Positions 29,548-38,476 of a DNA stretch of 64,000 nucleotides are shown one piece after another. The notes beneath the pieces are model-generated. The model saw only the letters and a list, made by a program, of their open reading frames with translations, had not been told where the DNA came from and ran no database searches. Positions within the stretch are counted from its first letter, which is position 1, and each line of letters opens with the position of its first letter. This stretch comes from Photorhabdus akhurstii. Lineage in GTDB: Bacteria > Pseudomonadota > Gammaproteobacteria > Enterobacterales > Enterobacteriaceae. A program made the position numbers and the translations under genes. Where the stretch lies: positions 248,001-312,000 of the forward strand of contig NZ_RCWE01000001.1 of assembly GCF_018448925.1 (NCBI RefSeq). Direction: 5' to 3'.

Positions 29548-31316
29548 GTGCACTGCCGTACAGGCAGCTTAGAAAAAGATAGAGGAACGTTTAGCATTTG
29601 CATTCTTGTGCACTGCCGTACAGGCAGCTTAGAAAAGAAGACCGAGCGACTCCTAATGCTCTTTTACGTGCACTGCCGTACAGGCAGCTTAGAAAATAAT
29701 ATACGCCGTGGTTTACTTTTTAGACCAGTGCACTGCCGTACAGGCAGCTTAGAAATGACGCGGATAGGTACGAGTGAGAATGAAACTGTGCACTGCCGTA
29801 CAGGCAGCTTAGAAAAAACCGACAATGCACGAGTTGAAAATGATAATGTGCACTGCCGTACAGGCAGCTTAGAAATGGAACCCCAGTCGTAAAGCAATAT
29901 TTAGAGTGTGCACTGCCGTACAGGCAGCTTAGAAATTGTCGCTGTGACAGCCCGCTTGCCGCGCTTGGTGCACTGCCGTACAGGCAGCTTAGAAATTCGC
30001 TAACCAAAGTATCAGAAGCCATTCTTTGTGCACTGCCGTACAGGCAGCTTAGAAAAAGTGGATCAATTCAGCTATGCTAATGTCCTAGTGCACTGCCGTA
30101 CAGGCAGCTTAGAAAGCTACGGCAACAGAAAAATAACAGACTGATTTGTGCACTGCCGTACAGGCAGCTTAGAAATAAACGTTGGGTAGTTAGTCCGGAC
30201 TTACAGCGTGCACTGCCGTACAGGCAGCTTAGAAAAGTGATTCCTCCGCATTACAACTAATTCCATAGTGCACTGCCGTACAGGCAGCTTAGAAAGATGG
30301 CTATTGTCACATAAGGTATTATTACCCGTGCACTGCCGTACAGGCAGCTTAGAAAACAGCAACAAATTATCGCTCAACGTAATGAAGGTGCACTGCCGTA
30401 CAGGCAGCTTAGAAAATTTGCCTTGCATATTGCCAATAACACCGAATGTGCACTGCCGTACAGGCAGCTTAGAAACTAATGTTGCTTTTGTCATTAATGA
30501 CATTAAAGTGCACTGCCGTACAGGCAGCTTAGAAAAATTCCATTATCTACCGGTGCTTTAATTGATAGTGCACTGCCGTACAGGCAGCTTAGAAATACTT
30601 GTACCTCTGAGTTCTCATCGTTAGCTAGTGCACTGCCGTACAGGCAGCTTAGAAATTCATCTAAACAACTATTGCCATACAAAATCTGTGCACTTCCGTA
30701 CAGGCAGCTTAGAAATTAGTGATTCCACAGGCATTAACTACACGACCGTGCACTGCCGTACAGGCAGCTTAGAAATGATTTAACTCTGCATTGTTCTGAC
30801 TGAGCGTGTGCACTGCCGTACAGGCAGCTTAGAAAAAACTTTCATTTTGGTCATTAATTGACATATAGTGCACTGCCGTACAGGCAGCTTAGAAATATTG
30901 ATACCTCTCAGTTCAGGTTTCCAATATGTGCACTGCCCGTACAGGCAGCTTAGAAATGCACGTAGCCGTTGTATTCCAGAGTACGATAGTGCACTGCCGT
31001 ACAGGCAGCTTAGAAACAAGTTTAAATTAATTATGTCTGAGCATCAGAGTGCACTGCCGTACAGGCAGCTTAGAAATAGAATGACAATGGCTTATTTAGA
31101 TTGTGAATGTGCACTGCCGTACAGGCAGCTTAGAAAAAGCAGGAAGACCGGAAGCACCGAGGCTATCAGTGCACTGCCGTACAGGCAGCTTAGAAAAATA
31201 TGCTTTGAAACCACGGCGTACCTTCGGTGTGCACTGCCGTACAGGCAGCTTAGAAAGGCTCGGCACTCATCAGGCGGTGACAATGCGTGTGCACTGCCGT
31301 ACAGGCAGCTTAAAAC
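29548..31316 (+). CRISPR. Type I-F CRISPR array, 30 repeats and 29 spacers
   Basis: The 28-bp repeat has a CTGCC / GGCAG stem with GTACA loop and ends CTTAGAAA, as in type I-F. Spacers are 32 bp and the period is exactly 60 bp. The first repeat is 29548-29575 and the last 31289-31316. Three repeats differ: 30688 (G to T at position 8, breaking a stem pair), 30928 (one extra C, shifting the period) and the terminal 31289 copy (ends TTAAAAC). The leader is on the left. The cas genes lie about 25 kb to the right, beyond a prophage. I saw no obvious spacer match to the window by eye, but could not search it systematically. Confidence 0.98.
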
Positions 31317-31355
31317 ACGATAACTGCCTTAGGTTGTTTAGGTATAAATGGGGGA

Positions 31356-31676
31356 TTAGTTGCGCAGCCTTGGGGCCAGTAGCTGATTGCGGATAGATTC
31401 TGCTAGTTCATCTAGAGAAGGTTGCTCTGGATGTTCATCAGATGTTTCATAGGCTAATTGCGCTTCAGCCAAATAAGTATGTACAGGTTGACCGTTGTCA
31501 TCTTCCATCACAACGTGATACCAGGGAGCGGAACGCAAGGTAGCATTGGATGCAATGTCATCCTCTTGGGGTTGTTCCAGAGAGTATTCCACATCAATAT
31601 CCACGATGACTCCTAAATAACCAAGAAGCTTGTGACGTACTTGTTGGCCGATACCGAATTTGCTGGCGATAATCAT
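31356..31676 (-). CDS. hspQ: Heat shock protein HspQ
   Basis: A small hemimethylated-DNA-binding-fold protein that acts as a specificity-enhancing factor of Lon. The sequence [20 protein letters not shown] through [20 protein letters not shown] to the end LLAPRLRN matches the family. I use the ATG at 31676 because GGAGG lies 6 bases upstream; the frame runs to a TTG at 31688 inside that ribosome-binding site. 106 residues. Confidence 0.95.
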   Translation of the reverse strand: MIIASKFGIGQQVRHKLLGYLGVIVDIDVEYSLEQPQEDDIASNATLRSAPWYHVVMEDDNGQPVHTYLAEAQLAYETSDEHPEQPSLDELAESIRNQLLAPRLRN

Positions 31677-31896
31677 AGTCACCTCCAAAGAAGATCTTGC
31701 ATTGACATTGATATAAGGGCAGTAAGGTGAATTACAAGAGCATACCCGGTGGTTGAAGCCTTTTTTTGCTTTAATTGTGAGTGTGACTTCATCTATTTCA
31801 GGTTAGCTGTAGTAAATATAAAACACAACCAACAGTCGTGTGCTTAACTATATATGTGAGCGATACCGCAAGGTAATTGGGTTGATAGGGGTAAAT

Positions 31897-32175
31897 ATGA
31901 TTAAATCTGGGATAACAATTTATGTTTATGGCCGGGTTCAGGGAGTTGGGTTTCGCTATCAAACTTTTCGTTGGGCGAAATTTAATAGGCTGACAGGTTA
32001 TGTCTGTAATTTGCATGACGGCAGTGTCAAAATCGTAGCTTATGGTGACAGTGAACAACTAAATAAATTAACCCATTGGTTGGAGCAGGGTGGTCCACCG
32101 GGAGCACGAATAGATAACCTTTCCTTTCACACCTGCGCAGTGGAGGATGTTGCAGATTTTAGCGTCCGCCACTGA
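31897..32175 (+). CDS. yccX: Acylphosphatase
   Basis: Hydrolyses carboxyl-phosphate bonds. 92 residues, the usual length. The active-site loop VYGRVQGVGFRYQT with its arginine, and the later asparagine in GYVCNLHDGSVKIVA, are intact. I chose the ATG at 31897 with AGGGG about 7 bases upstream; the open frame extends to 31840 but without family sequence. Divergent from hspQ and convergent with tusE. Confidence 0.94.
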   Translation: MIKSGITIYVYGRVQGVGFRYQTFRWAKFNRLTGYVCNLHDGSVKIVAYGDSEQLNKLTHWLEQGGPPGARIDNLSFHTCAVEDVADFSVRH

Positions 32176-32188
32176 GCTAGGTTATTGA

Positions 32189-32518
32189 TTAGATACATTT
32201 TACCGGTTTCGGCAGCCCGGCAATTTTAGTTGCCTGCTTTGCCGGTCCTTTGGGAAACAAGCGGTAAAGATAGCGACTGTTGCCTTTTTCTTCGCCATAC
32301 TTTTGTGCGATTGCTTTTACTAACATACGGACAGCCGGGGATGTATTAAACTCCTTATAAAATTCCCGGATAAAAAGAATGACTTCCCAATGCTGTTCAG
32401 TCAAAGTGATTTCTTCCTGTTCGGCGAGGAGTAAAGCTATTGCTTCCTGCCAGTCACTACTGTTTTTCAGATAACCTTGCGCATCGGTTTCGATTTCTTG
32501 ACCTTCGAATACCAACAT
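32189..32518 (-). CDS. tusE: Sulfurtransferase TusE
   Basis: The DsrC-family sulfur carrier that passes sulfur from TusBCD to MnmA for 2-thiouridine synthesis in tRNA. The C-terminal arm [19 protein letters not shown] carries the reactive cysteine as the second-last residue. I prefer the ATG at 32518 ([12 protein letters not shown], as in homologues); an in-frame ATG at 32524 is equally possible. yccA, which follows in E. coli, is not present. Confidence 0.95.
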   Translation of the reverse strand: MLVFEGQEIETDAQGYLKNSSDWQEAIALLLAEQEEITLTEQHWEVILFIREFYKEFNTSPAVRMLVKAIAQKYGEEKGNSRYLYRLFPKGPAKQATKIAGLPKPVKCI

Positions 32519-32702
32519 AATCATTAATAACCATCAAAGAAAAGTAGCCGTAATTTAGCAAAAATCACTTCCGTACCCAAGGATAGGATGCACATATGCG
32601 GATAAAATAAGCCAACGACCATGAAAAAGAGTAAATTTACGGCAATCGAACAGAAGGAGACTTTACATCTTTCTCGGTGCTGTTTATAGTGCACGCCATT
32701 GC

Positions 32703-32790
32703 GGAGGGGTGGCCGAGCGGCTTAAGGCAGCGGTCTTGAAAACCGCCGATGGGAAACCATCCGAGAGTTCGAATCTCTCCTCCTCCGCCA
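32703..32790 (+). tRNA. serT: tRNA-Ser (anticodon UGA)
   Basis: An 88-nt class II tRNA with encoded CCA. The acceptor stem is GGAGGGG / CTCCTCC, the anticodon stem-loop is GCGGT-CTTGAAA-ACCGC (anticodon TGA), the long variable arm is GATGGGAAACCATC, and the T-loop is GTTCGAATC. Its 3' end is the likely attachment site of the adjacent integrase. Confidence 0.97.
32771..32783 (+). repeat. Left attachment core (within tRNA-Ser)
   Basis: GAATCTCTCCTCC in the T-arm and acceptor stem recurs exactly at 51869-51881. Confidence 0.6.
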
Positions 32791-32900
32791 ATTACACTTC
32801 TACTAACATCTCTTAAAGTCTATTTTCTTCAATAAAATCAAAGAGTATAGAAAAAACAAGTATCTTAAAGGCTCTTGGCATCTCTTAAAATCAACAGGAA

Positions 32901-32928
32901 TTTGTGTATAGTTTTGTGTATAGTTTTT
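32901..32928 (+). promoter_or_regulatory. Tandem TTTTGTGTATAG motifs before the integrase gene
   Basis: Two direct copies of TTGTGTATAG lie 12 bases apart. A similar pair occurs near 51790-51815. They are probably integrase arm sites. Confidence 0.45.
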
Positions 32929-32960
32929 CCTGTACAAATTTTCCTATACACATTGGTGAG

Positions 32961-34175
32961 ATGATGAAGCTAACAGACATGGCTATCAAGAAAGCCAAAC
33001 CGGAAGAAAAGTCTTACACGTTGTCTGATGGAAACGGGCTTTCACTATTGGTAGAACCGAACGGCTCTAAAGGGTGGCGATTCCGCTATCGTTTTGATGA
33101 TAAGCAGAAGATGATCTCTTTAGGTACTTACCCGGAGGTACCTTTAACGGAAGCCAGAAGAAGAACGGCAGAATGCCGCTCAATGGTTGCTGGTGGCATT
33201 AATCCTTCCGAAGCCAGAAAGCGGCAAAAACGAGAAAATATCATCACGTCAGAAAATACTTTTGAGAAAATCACTCGCGAGTGGTACGAAAAACGCAAAG
33301 ATAGATGGTCGGCAGGGTATCGCTCTGACATGATGAGTGCATTTGAAAATGATGTCTTTCCTTATATTGGAGACAGGCCAATAGCAGACATAAAACCACT
33401 GGAATTATTGGATGTTCTTTCAAGAATGGAAAAGCGCGGGGCAACTGAGAAGTTAAAAAAAGTCCGTCAGCGTTGTGGTGAGGTATGGAAATACGCCGTT
33501 ATTACAGGTAGAGCTGAATATAATCCAGCCCCCGATCTTGCCAGTGCGTTTATCCCCCATAAAAGAGAGCATTATCCTCACTTAAAAATCGATGAACTCC
33601 CAGAATTTTTAAGGTCCATTGATAAGCATATGAGCAGCCAAGTAGTTAGGCATGCATTGAGAATTTTGATTCTTACAGGATTGCGCCCTGGTGAATTAAG
33701 AAATCTGGAATGGAGCGAAGTGGATTTAGAAAAGCGAATGGTAGAAATTTCTGCCGAAAGAATGAAAATGCGCAGGCCGCACTGTATTCCTTTATCTGAT
33801 CAAGTAGTGACTTTGTTCCAGCAGTTGCACCCAATTAGTGGTGACTATCAACATGTATTCCCTAGCCGAACGGATTATAAAAAGCCAATTAGTGAAATGG
33901 CTATAAATGTTATGATGAAACGCATGGGGTATGGCGGTAGAGCTACGGGACATGGATTCCGTCACACAATGAGCACCATATTACATGAGCATAGCTTCCC
34001 ATCTGAATGGATAGAATTGCAGCTTGCTCATGTTGATAAAAATAGCATCAGGGGCACGTATAACCATGCCCTTTATCTGGATGGACGCAGAGAGATGCTT
34101 CAATGGTACGCTGATTTTATGAATTCCCTAGAATACGGGAAAGATATTATTAATAGTCGCTTTAAAAATGACTAA
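32961..34175 (+). CDS. int: Tyrosine integrase (P4-like, DUF4102 N-terminus)
   Basis: Site-specific recombinase that integrates into tRNA 3' ends. It has an N-terminal arm-binding DUF4102 domain (MKLTDMAIKKAKPEEKSYTL), a central SAM-like core-binding domain and a C-terminal catalytic domain. The catalytic residues are in TGLRPGELRNLEW (Arg), HGFRHTMST (His, Arg) and RGTYNHALY (Tyr). I start at the ATG at 32961 (GGTGAG upstream); the frame extends to 32904 through the arm-site repeats. It is intact and lies about 170 bases from tRNA-Ser. Confidence 0.94.
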   Translation: MMKLTDMAIKKAKPEEKSYTLSDGNGLSLLVEPNGSKGWRFRYRFDDKQKMISLGTYPEVPLTEARRRTAECRSMVAGGINPSEARKRQKRENIITSENTFEKITREWYEKRKDRWSAGYRSDMMSAFENDVFPYIGDRPIADIKPLELLDVLSRMEKRGATEKLKKVRQRCGEVWKYAVITGRAEYNPAPDLASAFIPHKREHYPHLKIDELPEFLRSIDKHMSSQVVRHALRILILTGLRPGELRNLEWSEVDLEKRMVEISAERMKMRRPHCIPLSDQVVTLFQQLHPISGDYQHVFPSRTDYKKPISEMAINVMMKRMGYGGRATGHGFRHTMSTILHEHSFPSEWIELQLAHVDKNSIRGTYNHALYLDGRREMLQWYADFMNSLEYGKDIINSRFKND

Positions 34176-34391
34176 CTACGCATTATCTTCAATTGAGCAG
34201 CGGGATTTATTAATACGCTGCGCAATCCATTCATTGATTTCACACTCTATAAAGGCAATTGAACGAGGACCAATTTTAACTGGTTTAGGGAACTCCCCTT
34301 TATCTATTAATTTATAAGTCCATGACTTGCTATAACCCGTTCTATTTAAAACCTCATTTAATCTAATTAGCTTATTTGACATATACATCAC
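34176..34391 (-). CDS. AlpA-family excisionase/regulator
   Basis: A 71-residue winged-helix DNA-binding protein with the AlpA/MerR-like signature LIRLNEVLNRTGYSKSWTYK followed by FPKPVKIGPRSIAF and NEWIAQR. Such proteins act as excisionase or integrase-gene regulators in P4-like and tRNA-integrated elements. It abuts the convergent integrase gene directly and ends the leftward operon. Confidence 0.85.
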   Translation of the reverse strand: MMYMSNKLIRLNEVLNRTGYSKSWTYKLIDKGEFPKPVKIGPRSIAFIECEINEWIAQRINKSRCSIEDNA

Positions 34392-34707
34392 TCCCTTTTC
34401 TAATATAACCGTTCTCCAAAATTATCCTTGCCACTGTTGCCGGAGTTGTTTTATCGCTCCAGGTAAGATCATCAATCAGGAAGTTCAGTTCAGCAGCAAG
34501 TACGGATTCTAAATCTTTGGGCCAATACTCATATGCAATATCGCTGTAATGAGAGTTCTTGATGACCTTAAGTGTCAGTAATACCATCTCTTCCGATGCT
34601 CTATCGGCTTTTCTGTAACCGGCATCCCAAACAGCATCGGTGATATCAGATGGATCACCCCATGCCGAGGCTATTACTTGGGTTAAGTGGAATGAGTTAT
34701 TGATCAT
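34372..34707 (-). CDS. Hypothetical phage protein
   Basis: A 111-residue acidic soluble protein with no family I recognise. It overlaps the downstream alpA-like start by 20 bases and its own start overlaps the upstream stop, so it belongs to the leftward operon. It has no signal peptide or membrane segment. Confidence 0.7.
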   Translation of the reverse strand: MINNSFHLTQVIASAWGDPSDITDAVWDAGYRKADRASEEMVLLTLKVIKNSHYSDIAYEYWPKDLESVLAAELNFLIDDLTWSDKTTPATVARIILENGYIRKGSDVYVK

Positions 34708-34892
34708 GCTTTTTCCTCGGTGTTATCGGCCTCGAATTTGATATAGTCGAGACCATCGGCTTGAGCTTTGTGTAATTCTTTAATAAATTGCTCTTTTGAA
34801 TATCCAAGGCTTTTGGAAACGATATTTAATACTTGTTCATTTTCAAGAAGCTCATCTATTTCCATTGTGATTTTATTATTGCTCATGATCAC
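34704..34892 (-). CDS. Hypothetical small phage protein
   Basis: A 62-residue (60 if translated from the ATG at 34886) acidic, helix-rich protein: ITMEIDELLENEQVLNIVSK and LGYSKEQFIKELHKAQADGL. No family recognised. It overlaps both neighbours by a few bases in a tightly packed operon. Confidence 0.65.
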   Translation of the reverse strand: MIMSNNKITMEIDELLENEQVLNIVSKSLGYSKEQFIKELHKAQADGLDYIKFEADNTEEKA

Positions 34893-35187
34893 TTTTCCTC
34901 TGGTGACTGACGGTATCTATATCTTGTCCGCAAAAAGGGCAGTAATTCACCATAACGCCAGTGCCGACAAATTCACCAGAATGTAACTGAACGATATCAG
35001 TACCCGGCTCTCCATTTACTACCTGTGGCGCTGGTGCCAGAGGAGGGCATTTGCCCTCGTGGATATAAAAATTACGTTTCATGCGGCGGATGATCCGCTG
35101 TGTATAGTCCCTGCCATCGTCGATATGGAATGTCGTCCTGATCAGTTCATCATCGGTATCTGCTATCTGGTTGTGCTCTTCCGTCAC
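34876..35187 (-). CDS. Hypothetical phage protein with C-terminal zinc knuckle
   Basis: A 103-residue protein starting at GTG 35187, where GGGAGAG precedes and the GTGA overlaps the stop of the upstream gene; the frame is open further but reads through that gene. Near the C-terminus VNYCPFCGQDID is half of a zinc-ribbon, with a lone cysteine earlier (HEGKCPPLAP). No specific function can be assigned. Confidence 0.65.
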   Translation of the reverse strand: MTEEHNQIADTDDELIRTTFHIDDGRDYTQRIIRRMKRNFYIHEGKCPPLAPAPQVVNGEPGTDIVQLHSGEFVGTGVMVNYCPFCGQDIDTVSHQRKSDHEQ

Positions 35188-35405
35188 TGTTCGCTCTCCC
35201 TGCAAATGATTTTGTAGGCCCGCAATACGTGCGTTGTTTTGCCAGTGATAGTAGTTTTCCTTAATAGGAAACCGACAGACGAAGCACGAACGGGTACCAT
35301 TAACAGGGCGGCATCGACACAACGGTTATGCTTGCGGCGTTCAGTGATGAAACTGGCAACGACGATCTGTGCAATGTTACCCTTGTCTAAGTATTCGATT
35401 TTCAT
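35184..35405 (-). CDS. Hypothetical phage protein
   Basis: A 73-residue basic protein from the ATG at 35405 (MKIEYLDKGNIAQIVVASFI), with AGGAG 9 bases upstream. It ends in GTGA shared with the next gene, which implies translational coupling. The product resembles no family I know. The longer frame from 35435 has no ribosome-binding site. Confidence 0.6.
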   Translation of the reverse strand: MKIEYLDKGNIAQIVVASFITERRKHNRCVDAALLMVPVRASSVGFLLRKTTITGKTTHVLRAYKIICRESEQ

Positions 35406-35472
35406 CGCAATGACTCCTATTGTTTGCCAGCGCATTAAGATGAAAGTTTTTCGTTATCATCTGAGCCTCCTG

Positions 35473-36114
35473 TCAATGAATAATCGGCATGGTGTTAAAC
35501 TCGCCAGCCTCTGCCGCTTTGATTAATTTATCGTGCAAGATAGAAAGCCCTTCGCGCCCTTTATCAGATAGCCGATTGCCGATCTCTGGTTGTATATTGA
35601 TAAAAGACATGTACATTCTGACCGCCATATCCGCCCCGTCTTCGCTACCGGACTTCTCAAAGGCGATCCCCTCAATATGGGTTGCTAACATCATACGCTC
35701 TGCTAATGGGTATATCGTGATTGCCGCTGTACCATTATCGTAGATGGCTGCGGTATCAGTGCCTCCCTTGCCGTTATCAACTTCACAAGTGCTGTTTCCG
35801 TCTATTTGCTTTTGCACAAACGAGGCTGACACAACCCAACGCCACAACATTAACCGCTGTTCACTGGTTGGTGCATAGAAGCCCGCTTTACAGCCATGAA
35901 GAATAGCCACTATCAATTCAAAGCCCAGTAATAAATCATTGTCATATTGACCCGCGTCCAACGATACCAATGCCTCCGCATAACTCATGACTTTGGTGTT
36001 CGCGGCCTCAGTAATGACAATGACGCCATACTTGCCGTAATCAAATGCTGTTTCAGTGTGTTGCTTTATTGCGCCCATGATTACCCCTGCTGGCTTAGTG
36101 TGATGTTTGCTCAT
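35473..36114 (-). CDS. Hypothetical phage protein
   Basis: A 213-residue soluble protein without a recognisable domain. The ATG at 36114 is preceded by GGGAGGG and overlaps the stop of the antirepressor gene (TAATG). An internal ATG (residue 13, MGAIKQHTETAFDYGKYGV) is a possible alternative start. Located in the leftward operon, between the antirepressor and the small integrase-proximal genes. Confidence 0.75.
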   Translation of the reverse strand: MSKHHTKPAGVIMGAIKQHTETAFDYGKYGVIVITEAANTKVMSYAEALVSLDAGQYDNDLLLGFELIVAILHGCKAGFYAPTSEQRLMLWRWVVSASFVQKQIDGNSTCEVDNGKGGTDTAAIYDNGTAAITIYPLAERMMLATHIEGIAFEKSGSEDGADMAVRMYMSFINIQPEIGNRLSDKGREGLSILHDKLIKAAEAGEFNTMPIIH

Positions 36115-36866
36115 TACCTACCCTCCCAACCGATAACTTGGAACAGCCCCATTTTTGGGTGATACCATTTGGATTTACGTTGTTCAGCTTCACCCATCAT
36201 CAGACGGAATGCGCTCATAAAGTCCTCTTTAAATATGATTTTCATCGGGCGAGGTTGTCCGTCTGGTGTCATGATGATGATGCTGTCCGTTGGTACGTTG
36301 TACTGTTCGGCCAAGGTACGGCATTTGGCATTGGTTAATCCTGATTCAGTCGCAGCCAGAGAGAACCCAATCCAGCCTACGGGAATAGCTCCGTGTTTGA
36401 TTTGCTCAATGGTTTCATGAACCTGTTCAACCTTCTCATCAATGCGGTTAATCTGGCGCTGTTGTTGGGCGGCATGACTGGCGATCCTGGCAATCATTTC
36501 AGTCTCGCTCAGTACCGTTTGCGGTTTACGGAAATAGTTGTTGACCAGTTCACGTTGAACCTGCCACGCAATATCATCATTGAATGGCTTGGTTAACATC
36601 AGATAACCAGACTCAAAAAGCACAATGCCGTTGGGGGCGAACTTGGAAAATAACCCGTCAGGGAGGTTGGTACGTATATCGTCCTGACCTAAGATTTGAT
36701 AATCCACTCCACACACAAAGCGCTGATTGTTTCTGTTGAATGCGGCTTTAGCTGTTCCATCTGGTCGCTCGTGAACCTGATCAATCATTGAGAACGTCAC
36801 AATGCGCTGACCTTGATATTCCACGACAGGCATTTGGGTTTTATTGATGGTGATTAATTCTTTCAT
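36114..36866 (-). CDS. Phage antirepressor/regulatory protein (ORF6N domain)
   Basis: A 250-residue protein with an N-terminal ORF6N-type DNA-binding domain (residues about 5-100: PVVEYQGQRIVTFSMIDQVH, NRNNQRFVCGVDYQIL, ESGYLMLTKPFNDDIAWQVQ). A coiled-coil linker follows (about 120-155), then a C-terminal region with ESGLTNAKCRTLAEQYNVP. Such proteins antagonise or modulate phage repressors. It overlaps its downstream neighbour by the TAATG junction. Confidence 0.8.
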   Translation of the reverse strand: MKELITINKTQMPVVEYQGQRIVTFSMIDQVHERPDGTAKAAFNRNNQRFVCGVDYQILGQDDIRTNLPDGLFSKFAPNGIVLFESGYLMLTKPFNDDIAWQVQRELVNNYFRKPQTVLSETEMIARIASHAAQQQRQINRIDEKVEQVHETIEQIKHGAIPVGWIGFSLAATESGLTNAKCRTLAEQYNVPTDSIIIMTPDGQPRPMKIIFKEDFMSAFRLMMGEAEQRKSKWYHPKMGLFQVIGWEGR

Positions 36867-37084
36867 TGTTTCATTTCCTTAATTTCAATTTTCATTTTCT
36901 TGGCATGGCGGCGCATGGAGCGATTAAGTGGCATTAATATGTCTCCGTTATGCGTCGAATAAGATTCAATGAACTTTTGGGAATTGACATACCCATCTGT
37001 GGACCCTTCTTTTATTTGAAGGAGCTGAGGTATTGTCATGCCTTCAAATCCTTGCTGTGTTTTACTTCTTCTCCTTTTCGCCAT
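36863..37084 (-). CDS. Hypothetical small basic phage protein
   Basis: 73 residues, very basic at both ends (MAKRRRSKTQQGFEGMTIPQ; MRRHAKKMKIEIKEMKQ). GGAGGGG precedes the ATG and it overlaps the antirepressor start by 4 bases. No family recognised; nucleic-acid binding is plausible from its charge only. Confidence 0.65.
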   Translation of the reverse strand: MAKRRRSKTQQGFEGMTIPQLLQIKEGSTDGYVNSQKFIESYSTHNGDILMPLNRSMRRHAKKMKIEIKEMKQ

Positions 37085-37188
37085 TACATCCCCTCCGCTT
37101 TATCAATGTGGACCTTTAGAGCATCAGCGAGTTGTTTCGCTTCTCTCTCTTTTGCGACGCTGTTTATAATCTTCCTGCCATTGTTCAT
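37084..37188 (-). CDS. Possible 34-codon ORF overlapping the ANR-like gene
   Basis: MNNGRKIINSVAKEREAKQL continues to HIDKAEGM and a stop that overlaps the next start (TAATG). AAGGG lies 4 bases upstream of the ATG. The TAATG coupling and helical, non-random composition argue for a real gene. The overlap with the ANR-like gene and the short length keep confidence low. Confidence 0.4.
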   Translation of the reverse strand: MNNGRKIINSVAKEREAKQLADALKVHIDKAEGM

Positions 37189-37369
37189 AGCGCCCTTGTA
37201 ATGAATGACGTTTTAAATTTAGTTCAACACGATATTCAGCCCATTCACGGTTAACTTGGTGTTTGGCGTGTTCAGCGACTTTGTTCCAAAAAATAGCCGC
37301 TGTTTCATATTTTTCTTCACGCTCACTTTGAATAGCTCTTTGTGAGAAATTAAAATGGGTAATATTCAC
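37124..37369 (-). CDS. ANR-like transcriptional regulator
   Basis: An 81-residue protein resembling the ANR (AggR-activated regulator) family: AIQSEREEKYETAAIFWNKV followed by NREWAEYRVELNLKRH, the A-x2-ER-x3-Y-x2-AA-x2-W pattern with the later EW-x2-R motif. ANR proteins are small modulators of AraC-type activators and are common in prophages. The basic C-terminus may be in a second frame with the small ORF at 37084. Confidence 0.65.
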   Translation of the reverse strand: MNITHFNFSQRAIQSEREEKYETAAIFWNKVAEHAKHQVNREWAEYRVELNLKRHSLQGRYEQWQEDYKQRRKRERSETTR

Positions 37370-37382
37370 TAGGAGTCCTTAT

Positions 37383-37748
37383 TTACTGAAAGGTATATTC
37401 TGGTGAAAATCCGCCGTGTTTAGCTCTTTCTGAAATTAATTTAATAAGAGCACGCATAAAATCATTTCCTTCACCCGTTAATCTATCACCATGTTTTGAT
37501 AAACAATCACTGTAACTATTTAAAATATAATTATCCGCTTTACATCGTGTATATTCGTTATAAGCAGGAAATTCGAAAAATACATGCAAAGTTTTCTTTA
37601 ATATCTCTTCCGACAATTCAACAGTGCACATAGAGCCATCATGAAGACTAACAGCGATACAATAGCTATTGGTCTTCTTTAACATTGCATCGAGTTTTGC
37701 TGCTATTAAACGATTTCTGTATCGTTCAATTAATGTTTGATTCCTCAT
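37383..37748 (-). CDS. Hypothetical phage protein
   Basis: 121 residues from the ATG at 37748 (MRNQTLIERYRNRLIAAKLD), preceded by AAGGAG. The frame extends upstream to 37787 without a ribosome-binding site. A helical N-terminus is followed by a mixed region with CIAVSLHDGSMCTVELSEEI. No family recognised. Confidence 0.65.
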   Translation of the reverse strand: MRNQTLIERYRNRLIAAKLDAMLKKTNSYCIAVSLHDGSMCTVELSEEILKKTLHVFFEFPAYNEYTRCKADNYILNSYSDCLSKHGDRLTGEGNDFMRALIKLISERAKHGGFSPEYTFQ

Positions 37749-37881
37749 AGATCTACTCCTTTTATAGGGTGTAGGAGTCCTCAGCAATCAAGCTGTAGTT
37801 AAAATTTAACTAACTTATATAATTGGCAATATTTTACATTTAAAACTCCCCCCTGTTTATTTTAATTAATGCGTCACAATG

Positions 37882-38250
37882 TTATTTAGCAGATTCTTCT
37901 GTTAAGTGAATAAGACGTGAATTTAAGTAATAATAATCAATATTATCAGAACACCATGTGAACCAATTTATATCACCTCTTTCTGAAGTTGTCGCTGTAT
38001 AATATTTGTCACCTTCCTTTAACTCATAATCAACAGGTTTAGGAAAGTTGACTTTGCCGACTATTATCATCTCAGGCTTGCGGCGATATTTAAAATCTGG
38101 ATGCCAATGCGGATGATGAAAAATATCTTCCCACGTTCCATCTGCGGCATCAAAAATTTCCCAAAGCTCATACGGCTTATCTGTTCTCAAAGCATCTTGT
38201 GCATATTGCAACATTAATTCAGCGTGTACGTGTTTTTTATTTTCTGACAT
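37882..38250 (-). CDS. Hypothetical phage protein
   Basis: 122 residues, rich in aromatic residues. Residues about 12-58 (LMLQYAQDALRTDKPYELWE, then HHPHWHPDFKYRRKPEM) match a pattern I know from prophage-encoded proteins of unknown function in which a W-x3-P-x-W-x-P-x2-x-YR-x-KP stretch recurs. No catalytic motif is evident. Part of the leftward operon. Confidence 0.65.
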   Translation of the reverse strand: MSENKKHVHAELMLQYAQDALRTDKPYELWEIFDAADGTWEDIFHHPHWHPDFKYRRKPEMIIVGKVNFPKPVDYELKEGDKYYTATTSERGDINWFTWCSDNIDYYYLNSRLIHLTEESAK

Positions 38251-38269
38251 TATTTATCCCTCTATGTAA

Positions 38270-38461
38270 TTAAGTACGTTTAACTTCCACGACCTCAGCA
38301 TCAACTGTTTCAATAATAGTTTTGCTATCTGGCATACAAACCCGACGTATCCCTTGAGCAGCTTTTTCAGCTCCTCGATATGTTTTATATTTGTTGCGGA
38401 AGGTTTCTTTTGTTACTCGTCCTGTGCGATAGTTTTTGGTTGTGATGATTATCTTAAACAT
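38270..38461 (-). CDS. Hypothetical small basic protein
   Basis: 63 residues from the ATG at 38461 (MFKIIITTKNYRTGRVTKET). Basic, one domain at most, no family recognised. The frame also has an ATG at 38473 overlapping the previous gene. Coding is supported mainly by operon packing. Confidence 0.55.
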   Translation of the reverse strand: MFKIIITTKNYRTGRVTKETFRNKYKTYRGAEKAAQGIRRVCMPDSKTIIETVDAEVVEVKRT

Positions 38462-38476
38462 GGTTAATCTCATTAG

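Noticed and set aside
29576-31288. Self-targeting spacers against this prophage
   Set aside because: No convincing match was found by eye; a computed search of all 29 spacers on both strands would be decisive.
29548-31396. Several open frames of about 63-151 codons on both strands across the CRISPR array, with repeated peptides such as HCRTGSLE
   Set aside because: The 60-bp period keeps one frame open by chance; the peptides are translations of the CRISPR repeat.
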